A stretch of 64,000 nucleotides of DNA from Erythrocercus mccallii. Its lineage: Eukaryota > Chordata > Aves > Passeriformes > Dicruridae. Shown here in pieces: positions 50,799 through 61,370 of the stretch (positions are counted from its first letter, which is position 1; each line of letters starts with the position of its first letter). A model generated the notes under the pieces. That model saw nothing but the letters and a program-made list of their open reading frames with translations. It was not told the origin of the DNA and ran no database searches. The translations under genes and the position numbers were made by a program. Where the stretch lies: NCBI GenBank assembly GCA_013397435.1, contig VZRG01000785.1, positions 248,001-312,000 of the forward strand. The letters run 5' to 3'.

Positions 50799-51240
50799 CG
50801 TTCACCTCGGATGGGGTTTTGGGGCCAGCGGGAGGAGTTTGCCTGGAGTCAGCTCGATTGCTGCCAGCACCCCCGTGCTCCCACGGTCCCAGGGAGGAGT
50901 GGATCACGACAGCAATTGCTGTGCCGACTGTGGGAGCAGGGGGAGGACACTGTTGTCATGTCCATGTTCTATCTGTCATCTACCGGTAGCTATTTATACT
51001 GCGCTTATCGCCGGGGTGGGATGAGCAGGGGGGTAACGGTAACGTGTGAGAGCCTCCGAGGCACGGAGCCGAAAAAAGCAAGATCCTGTTGGGTTTTGAT
51101 GTGCCAGACTGAGCCTGGGAGGGAGTCGCTACCTGTCACAGCACCACGGCGTCTCTGCAGACCCACGGCCTTCCAGTGGCACTGCGAATCCCTGAAAAAT
51201 CACAGCCTGCGCAGGCCGCCGGGAAATTGCAAATCCCTCC
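50799..51240. promoter_or_regulatory. Small CpG-island-like segment
   Basis: I count 25 CpG dinucleotides in about 440 bases, against a few per comparable stretch elsewhere in the window. For 50,981-51,240 I count about 17 CpG with GC near 57%, giving an observed/expected ratio of roughly 0.8 by hand. Inside lie a TATTTATA word (about 50,991), the tandem GGTAACGGTAACG (about 51,032-51,044; contains MYB-type TAACGG) and several CCGG/CCGC words. CpG islands usually mark promoters or unmethylated regulatory DNA; no known gene starts here that I can recognise. A 181-codon plus-strand frame (50703-51248) runs through it. Confidence 0.55.
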
Positions 51241-52973
51241 AGGACTGAGCTCCAGGGCTTTAATAGCAGCATGTTTTATTCAGCCTGTTTCTCCTGTGCT
51301 CTGTGTTGTCCTTTGTATGTTTTCAATATTTAAAGGCTGTTTTTCATGACAATGCTTCTTCTGGCATTTGCGCACAAGATTTTTCTTTTTTCCGTGTCTC
51401 TTCGTTCCAGAAAAGATGTGGTTTTGTGCACTCTTCTCCTATGGCTGGGAAATCTCTGGGTGTCCATTAAAATGAAAAGAGTGACAGAAAATTAAATTAG
51501 TTTTATTATCTATAGTAGCAGTGCTAGGAAAAAGATTAGCATTGTGTCTGTTTGGGCTGTGTAGCACAGGTAGAGCGAGAAAGCCAGACTTGGCCCCACC
51601 TGGATTATTAGTTTTTATTTTTTTCTTAATTCTATCCCCTCAATTGATTTTTAAAGAACCATCATTGCCTTTTATTGTTATAAACTAAGTAGTGTGGGAG
51701 ATTTCAAACAAACCCATTTCATTTTTTAACCCTCCACTTCCTCCATGACATAGCCATTCCACAAACACTGTGGATTTGATGCTACTGGTGATGGGAAACC
51801 AAGGACCTTTTTAAAATGGAATAATTTCTCCAGACTGTCCTGCTGTTGACAAATCGAGTTAATACTATTACACAGTTTTAGAGAACACAGAGAAATGTTA
51901 CATCTACTCATTCACCTGCAGAATAACTTAGCACTGCATGTCAGCATTTAAAGGGGATTGTCTGTAATTAGGCTGCTGTAAAATATAAGTATAGTGGTCA
52001 CAGACAATAAAACCCAAGGAAGCATCTTTGCAGTGTGTCTGAGCACTGGCAGTTCCACATGACCATAATGATCTTTCACAGGAGGCTCATATGGAAAAGA
52101 AAAATTAATATGTGTTTGTGTAAATGAATATACACACAAACACCCAACTGCAGAGGGGGTCTAACAGTTTTATTAGTTGTGTATCACCTCCAGGGAAAAT
52201 GGAACTTGGTCTAGGGACATTTAAAGGAATTATTTTTAACATCTGTGTCTGTGATCCCACAAGACACTGGGGTTTCTTTGTCTTCCTCTTGTGTTCCCTG
52301 GAGACAGTGTAGGAAAAGGAACAAAGCAGAAATGCAGAAATCTGTGGCTACTCTGGAGACAGAGGCAGCCTCGTGTATGGCCTGGGAAAGGAGAGCCAAC
52401 ATTCTTCTTTCCATTCTTCTTTCAAAGCTCCATCACAGAGCCAGAAAAGCTACTGCTGCCAACACAGAGAACATCCTTGGGGGGCTCTGGGTGCTTTGGG
52501 GTCACCCTGGGTGCTGCTGCTGGCAGGTTGCAGCCCCAGAGAGTTGTTCTGCCATAAAAACAGGGGCAGAACATCCCTTCTGCTTATTCCCTGTGAAATA
52601 GGGCATTGAGGGGTGGGGACTCCCAAACAATGGGACTTCAGGGCTCTTGGGATCCATGGCCAAGAGCCCAGCCCCTCCTGGGTGCCTGCTGCTCTCCTTT
52701 GCCCTGCAGGGATGCTGGCCTGGCTTGGATTGATGCTGTTGGTCTCAGCCGGGGCACAGAGCCCCAGAGTGCTGCTCCTGCTCCAGAGGGACCTGGCTGC
52801 AGCTTCTGCACAGCTCTCACTTCTGTCAGCTCTGGGTTTAATGGCCCTGCTCCCTGGAAAGATGAAATATATGGTTGGGCAATAAAAGAAAAGCTGGAAA
52901 GAAAGATTTATAATTTTCCCCTTAAGCCTGTCATTCATGTCATTAATATAGATGTCATTTAGGAGGGCAACAA
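51241..52973. other. Non-coding stretch, no gene recognised
   Basis: AT-rich to about 52,140, then GC-richer. A minus-strand frame of 250 codons (53202-52450) is inflated by the homopolymer at 52,974-53,026, which translates to poly-Lys/Arg, so it is not a gene. The plus-strand frame 52613-52885 contains a Leu-rich stretch resembling a signal peptide but leads nowhere. Confidence 0.6.
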
Positions 52974-53026
52974 CTTTCTCTTCTTTTTTTCTTCGTTCTC
53001 TCTCTCTCTTTTTTTTTTTTTTTTTT
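52974..53026 (+). repeat. Long polypyrimidine tract with (TC)n and T18
   Basis: Nearly pure pyrimidine over about 53 bases, broken by one G at about 52,995. It includes a TC microsatellite at about 52,996-53,009 and a terminal T run. A second pyrimidine tract with C7 follows at about 53,079-53,097. Confidence 0.8.
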
Positions 53027-55459
53027 GCTAAAAGCCTTGTGTATGTACCCACAGTCTGACAACCAAATGGGTCTGCCTTTCTTTTTTTCCCCCCTCCAAT
53101 ATGTGGATTGCTTCTAATTCTGTCAGTCAAATGGAGCAGCAGTTTCGGGAGGGGAGTGATTAAGGTTCCCTCGGAATAAAGGGCTGCATGCTGTGCCTCC
53201 ACTATTCATCAGCAATGGGCATGGAAGAGCAATTCCAGGCTCCTGAATAACAGGATTTTTTCGAACATACAAAACACACCTTCGAAATACTTGACCAGCA
53301 AAGCGCACAGTCTCCAAGTGCCATGCTTATTTTCTGTTTATTCATGCTTTATTTTCAGTTTTTACCATGTTCACCCCACTCAGCCCCGAGTGCTCTCTCG
53401 GTGCTTGACTCCAGCCTCCCTCAGCAAAGCCCTTGGCAGTTCTTTAATTGGGCTTAACTCCCTAAAACCAAACGATTTCAGCTCGTGCTTCAAGTAAAGC
53501 CTTTGTTACACACTTTGTTAAAGGAGTCTTCATGATTAGATCTGAGTCTATGGTGTTGGTCATTTACGGGGGCAAAAAAAATGCAGAGTAGGCAATCCTG
53601 CAGTATTTCCCAAACCAGTGTCAATTGAACAAAATAGTTGTGTAAGGAAAAGAATATTTAAAAGGTGGAATGTTTTTGAAGGTGTTTTAAAGCAAGCTGC
53701 CCGTTTGCAATTTCTCCCAGAATTATTTATAAGTGTTTAAAACCCACTTAAAATATAACCCCCCCCTTTTTTATTTATAGTCAAACAGTATATTTTATTT
53801 GATCTCAGATATTTTCTGTTTCCTTTTTGACTCCTCAAATATTTTTGACAATCATTTAAAGTTTCTCTGAAATGGAAATGCAGATGGGAAACCAAGCAGC
53901 TGGGGCTTACTGAGGAGTCAGGGAGTCTGTTGCAGGTAATGGATTCACAGTCCCCCAGATAGCAGTCCAGCACTACTGTCATAATACCCTCTTCTTCATG
54001 CAGTTAAGATGAAAATTCCAGATGATAAATTGTACTCCTACATACCAAGGGATGGTGGGGGTCCTCAGAGACCGAGCGTTTGTTGAAATGCAAGATATCG
54101 CTTCTTGATTCCCTGCTCCGTTTTATAGTGTGGCAAATTTATTATGGAGATAATATTCAATGCCCACACTTTACTGAATTTAAATCGAGGAGAACTTATC
54201 CAGGTCAGGGTTGGTTGTTTTTTTTTCTTTTCCCTCATCACTTTTAATGTCTGCAAACATCCTGTCTGAGTGCCTGTACCAGCGTGTCCGCTGTGTTTGC
54301 CAAGGTACAATGGAGGGAACACTTGGGTGCCACATGGTAAATGTTTCATGAAAAGAGTATCTAAAACCATCCGAGACTGTCTGCTCTACACTCAAATGCA
54401 GGACATTATTTCATGATTCCCTGTGATCCCTTTGGCATTGTAATTCTAAACTGTGCAAAGAGAAGTGGATGAAGGTGGATTACAAATTCTAGGCTGTATA
54501 AAGAACCTGTAATTATTTGTTAAACTGTTGTGTTTAGTCTTCCGTTCTGCTGTCTCCAGCCTGGGCTGGGCAGTGTTTTCCAGTTTAACTCCCTGGTTGT
54601 TTTACTGGTGTATGAGGACAACATGTGCCTCCTTCTGCTTTCTCACAGGCTTGCAGATAAGATTGCTCCTTCAAATCCCAGGGATGGCCTGAGAGTGTCT
54701 GCAGGCAGAGGATAATTGCCTGTGGGATACAAGCTCCAGTCCCACGCTGGGCTGATTGGACACTTTCTGACCTGACAGCAGACATTTCTGTATAAGCACG
54801 ATGTCTCCAGACATCTTCTCATGTTTTTTGGTTGTTTTTTTTTTTCCTTTTGTTCTTGTTTCCCCTTAGACACAATTGAATTTGTTTTGCTTCAAAGGTA
54901 GAATTTCCCCTAAAATGCAGAAAAAGGTAACTGCTTCTCTGTCCACCCTTCCTTTCTCAGACAATGAGTCCCCTGCTTCATCTGGAGATGTGTGTGTATG
55001 TATCTATACCTGTGTATGGATTTACCTACATGTATATTCTTTCTTTACCCCGTTCCACTGTGATTTAAAATAGCAACCCTTTGCCAGTCTCTCCTCTCCC
55101 ACCAGAGACAGGTAGGGTTATTTTGGAAGGTGCGAGGGTTGTTTGTTTTAACTTTTCTTTAAGTCACCAGAATGGTGTTAAATATAATTTCCATGAAATG
55201 CTCCAAACCCACTGCATTTGCCTGGGTGTATTGTTTTTCAGGCTCTCTCCCACCTCTAATCAGCTATGATTCGGCACAGTTGGCAGTCTCTGCTCAGCAA
55301 GCAGACTGTCTGAATCACAACTCAGCCCTAGAAAGGATGGTCTTTCTAGGTCAGGGCTAAATATACTGACTATGGGGGTGAGCATGGAAAAGTTCCCATT
55401 GCAGCTGCTATCCTGCACCGAGTCTGCAGGGATAAAACTGCCCACCTTGACAGCATATT
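53027..55459. other. Non-coding stretch, no gene recognised
   Basis: Mostly AT-rich. The part at about 53,460-53,600 is repeat-free and reads like unique sequence. A T13 run lies near 54,835-54,844. Short TG/TA-rich words lie at about 54,990-55,030. I recognise no gene. Confidence 0.6.
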
Positions 55460-56050
55460 GTGAGGCTTCACTGACTGGGATGTGAAAGGCGAAGAGGGAA
55501 AGTCCTGCGGAGTCCCTGCCCCACAGCAGTGAGGCCCTTTGGGGCCGTGGCAGGCAGGAGAGGCTCAGAGCAGCCTCGCCGTGGCTCTGAGCTGGATGGA
55601 CAAAGGGCACGGGAGCAGTCCCTGTCACCTTGGCATGAACTGGGCCCTACACTTTACCTTGCTCTTTCCTAGCACTGACAGCTGGTGGGATCAGGAGGGC
55701 TGGGTTCCCCTCCTGTCTGTGCCTGCCAGGCAGAGAGCCCTGGGAATGTGCTGCCTGCAGGATGCTGCATGTTCTCCATCCTCAGGCAGGGAGGGACAGC
55801 TACCAGAGCTTTCCCTGGCCTGAAGGACGCTTCCAGGATGGCTGGCTGGCAAGGAAAGCCAGCTGTGGGCTGCAAAGGGGCTTATGGTGACATCCTCCGG
55901 GTGAGGATGCCCCGGGGTTGGGGAAGCAGCACAGCACAGCCAGGGAGAGCCCTGGAGCCCTCGGAGGCTCGGCAGCTGTGGAAACACAGCGCTCACCACA
56001 TCTCCCTCCAGCCTGGTCCAGCTACTCCTCCAGCCCAGGGCTGACACTTG
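55460..56050. other. GC-rich pocket, no gene recognised
   Basis: High GC with open frames of 60 to 120 codons in several frames on both strands, which argues against any one of them being real. CpG is modest (clustered at about 55,895-55,970). Confidence 0.6.
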
Positions 56051-58461
56051 GCAATCTGGCTGGAAAAATTAGAGCACAAATCCATGTGCTGTTTGAAGCT
56101 GTTTGAAGTCAGTAATGAAACAAACTCCCGTTTCCAGGAGTGGGACTTCATTTCCATTGGCCCCTTCCTATTAATTCTGTAATACCATTTTTCATTTTTA
56201 TATAACACAAGCAGCCTCCTGCAAGAGTTTTCTTTCCTTTTAGAAGATGAAGCTTCAAGATTGTTACAGTTGCTAGAGGCAACTATTCTGCAAAATCTTT
56301 TTATAAAATGTATTTATCTAATTAAAAATCTTTTAACAGCACCATGCCTGTAGGATCAAAAATCTCATTTATACTGTGCAGGACTGGAGCAAGTATTTGC
56401 TGCTTCTGTAGAGCCACAGATAAACAGGGACTGGAGGGGCATAAAATGACTGCTCCAACCCAGCTAATCCTAATGCACCTTTTCCAATAAAAAAGTGGGC
56501 TCTAAGACCCCTCTGGTTTATTATTGGAAGAAAAGTAATGGGGAGGGGGGAGGAGTAAGCTTATAATGGAGTCAATTCAATGTAGTTGGCAACAAGAGCA
56601 GAACAGCCTTACATCAGTGACATTTTCCAGTGAAACAAACCTGTTGTACAGAGAACAATTTTTAATTAACTCTATATCTCATGTGTCGAGGAACGTGAGC
56701 AAACTTCTTTATGACTTTACTTTTGGCTGCAAAGTATATCCCAGTTTTTATTCTCCAAGAATAGATCCATGAGGTGAGTGGCAGGGAAGAGAGGGTTTCT
56801 AAATATGCATGTGAGACGGTACAAAGCAACTTTGCAGGCACTTTATTGATTTTATCTGCTTCTTTTTCATGAGGCAGAGCATTTATTAAGCACTAAATGG
56901 TACTCAGAGAGTGTTTAGGAGGACAAGGCTTGCTGAAGTTAGTAGATAGTCTGGAGAAACCAAGTATTCATTTACTCAGCCTTGATGAGAAGAGCCCAGG
57001 CTGCCCAAGTTGGTGGCCAGGGTGGCCCTGTCATTGTGGCAGTGCCACTGCCCTGCCATGGTGGCTCTTGTGGCTCCGGGAGTGTACCAGGAGCTGCTGG
57101 TGGCCATCCTTCTGCTCTCCTGTGCTCACTGCAGAGCCCACTCTGGACTCTGACCTGATGAAGGGAGAAAAAGCTTTTACCTTGTGGTGGCATCACCGTG
57201 TCCCGTGTCCTGACTCTTCTCTGGTGGGGTGAGAATGGTCCCTGGTAAAATGGGACAAAGCTCAAGTGGGGAACCAGAGGAGAATTTTTCAGATATTGGG
57301 TTGGCGTGAGTGACTTCTCAGGGAAATCAGGAAGAAACTGGAAGTGTCTGTGCCATGTCTATGCCGTGCTGCAGCCACACTGAAGCTCAGTGTAATGTCT
57401 GGAGATGTTTCTCCAGAAACCAAAGCTACCAAATCACAAAATTAAATACTTGCTTTGTGGTTTGTTTTTCGTTTTTTTTTGTTTTTTTTTAACCTATCCT
57501 AGCTCAAAATAATTTCTACTCTTAATTAACTTACCTGATCAACACCATCAACCAGCCCCTGCCTGTGTTTCTCTGTGCTGGTGAAGATGTGCTCAGAGCA
57601 AAGACTTGCACTGGCTGCAGTCTGAACTGGTGTGAGACAAAAAACCACAGAGAATGAGCATAAAAAGCACATGAGCATCTCTTTGGCTTTGCCCATGTTT
57701 TGATTCCAGGAACTTTGTTCAAAATAGATTGCTCTCAGGGCCACCAAAGGAGCTTGATAATTTCCAGTCAAGCTGAAGAAATGAGTATTTCATGGGGAAT
57801 TGAAAAGGAATTTAATAGAGCTACCTATAAACCAATTGGTTTCACTTGTGGTGCTGAGGCTCACCAGAGCTCAGGTATTTCCCTCAGTGGTGGTCTCTGC
57901 TTGGCCTGTACCCATCACTGCTCCTTCCACTGGTGTGCAGAGATCAGAGCTGTGCTGCAGACAGAGGAGTGGGGTATTGAACAGCATAGATCATAGGGGA
58001 GCAGAATTTGTATGCTTTAGCACAAATGAGATTGCATTTCTAAAATCCTAATAAGCATAGAGATGGATCCAGCGGGATTGTTACAAACCAAAGCAGAATA
58101 ATAAGCTCATCCAGAATTTAGCTAATGGACAAAAGGAGAGACGGTTCTCAACTAATGGGCACATCAAATGAAGCAGAGAGCATCTCTCTAAGAAGAAATA
58201 CGATCCTATTCTGGGGTGCTGGGGCCTGCAGTGGACATGGAGGGACTTTGCAAATTGTAGCTGTGCTGGGGAGAGGTGCTGATGGTGGGGAGCAGAGTCA
58301 CACTCTGAAATATGAGACTCAAGGAAGTACTTTAGGTATTGATGAAAAATTGCTTTTAGGAGACCAAGTCCTTCATTGAAACTAATGCAGAGTTTGTCAT
58401 TGACTGCAGTGGGATCAGCACTAGACCTGTAACAAGAAAATAATAATGGCCTTGTCTGAGA
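56051..58461. other. Non-coding stretch, no gene recognised
   Basis: AT-rich at about 56,150-56,880, GC-richer at about 56,990-57,260, then mixed. T9-G-T9-type runs lie at about 57,472-57,490. A partial G-rich motif lies at 56,540-56,552. I recognise no gene. Confidence 0.6.
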
Positions 58462-58484
58462 AATAAATAATAATAATAAAAAAA
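58462..58484 (+). repeat. (AATA/AAT)n microsatellite
   Basis: A/T-only run of AATA and ATA units ending in an A run. Confidence 0.8.
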
Positions 58485-58742
58485 GCCAGCTTTGAGAGCA
58501 GCCAAGAGCATTCTGTGTGGCTCTAGGAACACTGTACTTGGTGAATCATTTCTCTGTTAGATAGAGCATTTGTTCAGCTCCTGATTTATCTCCAAGCAAA
58601 TTTAGACTACTCAAAATCGATTTGCTCGTTATAATTTTTCAATGCCTATGGGCAAACTCTTGGCTTCTGCTGTTCCCTATTGTTGTTCCTGCTGAGCATT
58701 GGTTGCCTGGCTCACGTGGGCCTGTGCCCCCTCCCTGCTGTG
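58485..58742. other. Non-coding, unique-looking sequence
   Basis: No repeats or frames. The part at about 58,560-58,665 has the AT-rich, repeat-free texture of a conserved element. Confidence 0.4.
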
Positions 58743-58762
58743 TGACGAAATGTTATAAATAG
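58743..58762 (+). promoter_or_regulatory. TATA-box-like element with CRE half-site
   Basis: TATAAATAG at 58754-58762 is a consensus TATA box, flanked by G-rich sequence downstream and preceded by TGACG (58743-58747), a CRE half-site. The spacing would suit a core promoter starting transcription near 58,785. No exon is recognisable downstream. It is a weak call; TATA words are common by chance. Confidence 0.25.
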
Positions 58763-59866
58763 AGGCTGGGGAAAAATCACAGCACCCTGCGTTTCACAGG
58801 GGTGGATACATGGCTTGAAAGGGCTCTGTTACACCACTCTTACATGGTGAGCCCCAAAATTCTGATTCCCTTTTTTTTAGGGTCAGTTCAAAGCACCTGT
58901 TCTTTAAAAGAACTGGGTGCACATGTTAACAGGCAGTAAAGAAAAGCAAAGCAAAGCACATCAGGCAGCAGCTAAAGAGACCTTAAAAGGCTTCCCTGAG
59001 AGCCATTGAGCCAAGAACCTGTGAATATCCATTAATGAAAGTTACTTTGCTGCTGCAGGTTTCTCACAATAATTTGATTGGGTTGGATTGCTGTTTGGGA
59101 GGAGGGGACCTAAGGAACATCCCTGGACATTATTCTGGGAGCCTTTGAAGGCAATACCAGCCCAGTGTCAGCACATTTTATGGACACTGCTGCAGCTCCT
59201 CTGGCTACTCACTGGATGGGATTCAAGCAGCAACCTGGAGGGGATTTTACAGACCTCTGACCTTTTCTGTTGAAGCTGCTGCCTACCCAGGATCCTGTCC
59301 AAATTTTATTTAGATATTCCTATTTGGCCTCCCTGTTTAGAATTTTAATTACATTTGGCTGTTCTGCATGCTGTCAATCCAGTTTCATGCTTCAGCAGGT
59401 GCTCCTCAGCACTGAGAATTCATTACCTGTGGGGGCACGGAAGGATCCTTCAGCCTTTATCACTTGCACTTCCTCTGAAATTCTGGGGTTTGCAGCCCTT
59501 CCTGTCCCAGAAGAGCTGTCACAGGAGCAGATCTGCTGGGTTTAACCTGTGTAAGAAACTCTGTTCAGCTGCAGGAGCAGCCCAGGCTGAGCTTAGCTCT
59601 GTTGTCAGGAGATTCTGTGATCCTCTGCACAGGAAAGCTGCTGTTTCTGACTCACACAAGTGACACACAGGTTTATCTCACATCAGACTCAGCAGCTCCT
59701 CAGGTGTTTGGTTTAGCACTGAGCCATCGTGCCTGCATTGGGATCCTTTGTTCTTGCAGTACCTTACACCAAACACATTTTTTGGAAATGCTAAGAATTT
59801 GCATGATATTAAAATGCATGTTCCGCTGGGCTTTCCAGTTAATTCTTTCTCTTTTCTTTCCTTTGC
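58763..59866. other. Non-coding stretch, no gene recognised
   Basis: Mixed composition. There is an (AAAGC)n-like patch at about 58,940-58,958 and short frames with no recognisable product. An octamer ATTTGCAT lies at 59,797-59,804. Confidence 0.6.
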
Positions 59867-59926
59867 TTTTTTTTTTTTTTTTTTAACAAATAGGGCTCAG
59901 TTTTACCATTGTTCAATTTTTTTTTT
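59867..59926 (+). repeat. T18 and T10 homopolymers
   Basis: T18 at 59867-59884 and T10 at 59917-59926, about 30 bases apart. Confidence 0.8.
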
Positions 59927-60004
59927 CTTTTATTTAAGCAAAATCTTCAGCCATTCAGTGCCTCTGTTGAGATTTTTTTCTTTCATTACTTTATGGCAGA
60001 TGAA

Positions 60005-60225
60005 AGTTAAGAGGTCCAATTACTAACATTTTATGATAGCACAGAATATTATTAAAGCACTTAAGAGGTTATTAACACCTTTTATGTACCTCATTATTTA
60101 AAAGCCTGCCATATTTAATCATTTTAGCACCATTAAATTGGCATTAACAACAACCCTATGACTTACACTCAGAAATGTCACCATTTGACAACATTAACGC
60201 AATAAAATATTTCACAGAAACCTGG
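60005..60225. other. AT-rich block with conserved-element appearance
   Basis: About 220 bases, repeat-free and frame-free, with many ATTA/TTAA words ('ttattaaagcacttaagagg' near 60,050, CATTAAC words near 60,143 and 60,190). A candidate conserved non-coding element by texture only. Confidence 0.3.
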
Positions 60226-60243
60226 AGGCACCAGGTGAACTAT

Positions 60244-60255
60244 TAAAAAAAAAAA
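60244..60255 (+). repeat. A12 homopolymer
   Basis: About twelve A residues marking the boundary between the AT-rich block and the following GC-rich pocket. Confidence 0.75.
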
Positions 60256-60274
60256 TTGGGATTTTTCATGGGTT

Positions 60275-60700
60275 CCAACCACAGAGATCTGCAAGGAGAG
60301 GCACAGGGGTGCCCACCTCACCCTGCTGGCAGTGCCTGCTCCAGAGGGAGCCAAGGGGATGTGTTTGGCAGGAAAAGCTGGGTTTGCTGCAGGACCCTCT
60401 GCGGTGGGTGAGGGACACGAGGGACACTGAGACCTCCCTGTGCAGAGAAGCAGGAGCTGATCCTTGGCCAGTCCTCTCTGGAGTCCAAATGCAGCTGAAG
60501 GTCAGGGGTCTTGCCTGGGCAATGGGAGTCCTGGGAATCCTTCTGTGTCCCCATGGGTGCTGTGGCGCCTTTGCTGTGTCCATGCCATGGCACAGGCTCA
60601 GGCTTTGAGGGCCCTTAATTCAGTGACTGTCACACTCCTCCCTGTGCCTGCTGATGGATGAGCACCTCTGACAGGTGAGGGAACAGCAAAGCCTTTCCTC
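60275..60700. other. GC-rich pocket, no gene recognised
   Basis: Overlapping frames of 65 to 105 codons open on both strands; none has a recognisable product. CpG is low. Confidence 0.6.
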
Positions 60701-61344
60701 ATTCCCTGTCCTGCCAGGGCCCCTTGTTCACAGGAGTTACACATGTGCCATTCACTCTTAAAACTATATAATTATTTCTCCTGTGATTCTCCCCTTGGAT
60801 CCCTTTCCTTTCTTTTTTCCCCTCTGTCTATGCTGGGGGGCTGACACACAGACTGGTGGTTGGTGATTGCATACTCAGCATCTGCCTCTGCCCTCTGATT
60901 ATCAAGGACAAAACCCAACAGCAGACTGGAACATCACGTTAATCAAGGCAGAAATATTATTTTTACAGCCTTCTGATTATTTCTAACAACCTGCTAAAAG
61001 CCAGTGGGACTGGGTGGGTCGGAAAAGCTCCGGTGACACTGGGAGCATTCCAGCCCCTGGAGTTTTTCCAGCTCCTGCAGTTTTCAACTCACCAGCTGAA
61101 GGTTCAATTCATGCGGGACTTTTCCACAGCAAAATATGAGATGAATTGTGTTTTCTCTGTAAGATTTACAAATAAATCCCTTTCCTATAATCATTATTTT
61201 CATAGACAAGTGTTACTAATATATTTTGGCATTTTAAAGCACATCCTTGAATTTACCCTGGCAACTGCTGTACAGCTGAACACACAATCAGGGAAATCTA
61301 TTCCATGACTTTAGTAGTATTTGCATTCTTTGTGATGGTCTAAC
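60701..61344. other. Non-coding stretch, no gene recognised
   Basis: Mixed to AT-rich sequence with an octamer ATTTGCAT at 61,319-61,326. Nothing else can be named. Confidence 0.6.
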
Positions 61345-61370
61345 AAGAAAAAAAAAAAAAGGAAAAAAAG
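61345..61370 (+). repeat. Purine-only A-rich tract
   Basis: A13, GG, A7, G, preceded by AAG. No retroposed gene is visible upstream. Confidence 0.8.

Noticed and set aside
52613..52885. Leu-rich frame resembling a signal peptide after a CAG acceptor-like site
   Set aside because: The hydrophobic stretch is short, no domain follows, and GC-rich Leu codons give such stretches by chance.
52450..53202. 250-codon minus-strand open frame
   Set aside because: Its length comes from the pyrimidine tract at 52,974-53,026, which reads as poly-Lys/Arg; the rest matches no family and overlaps several plus-strand frames.
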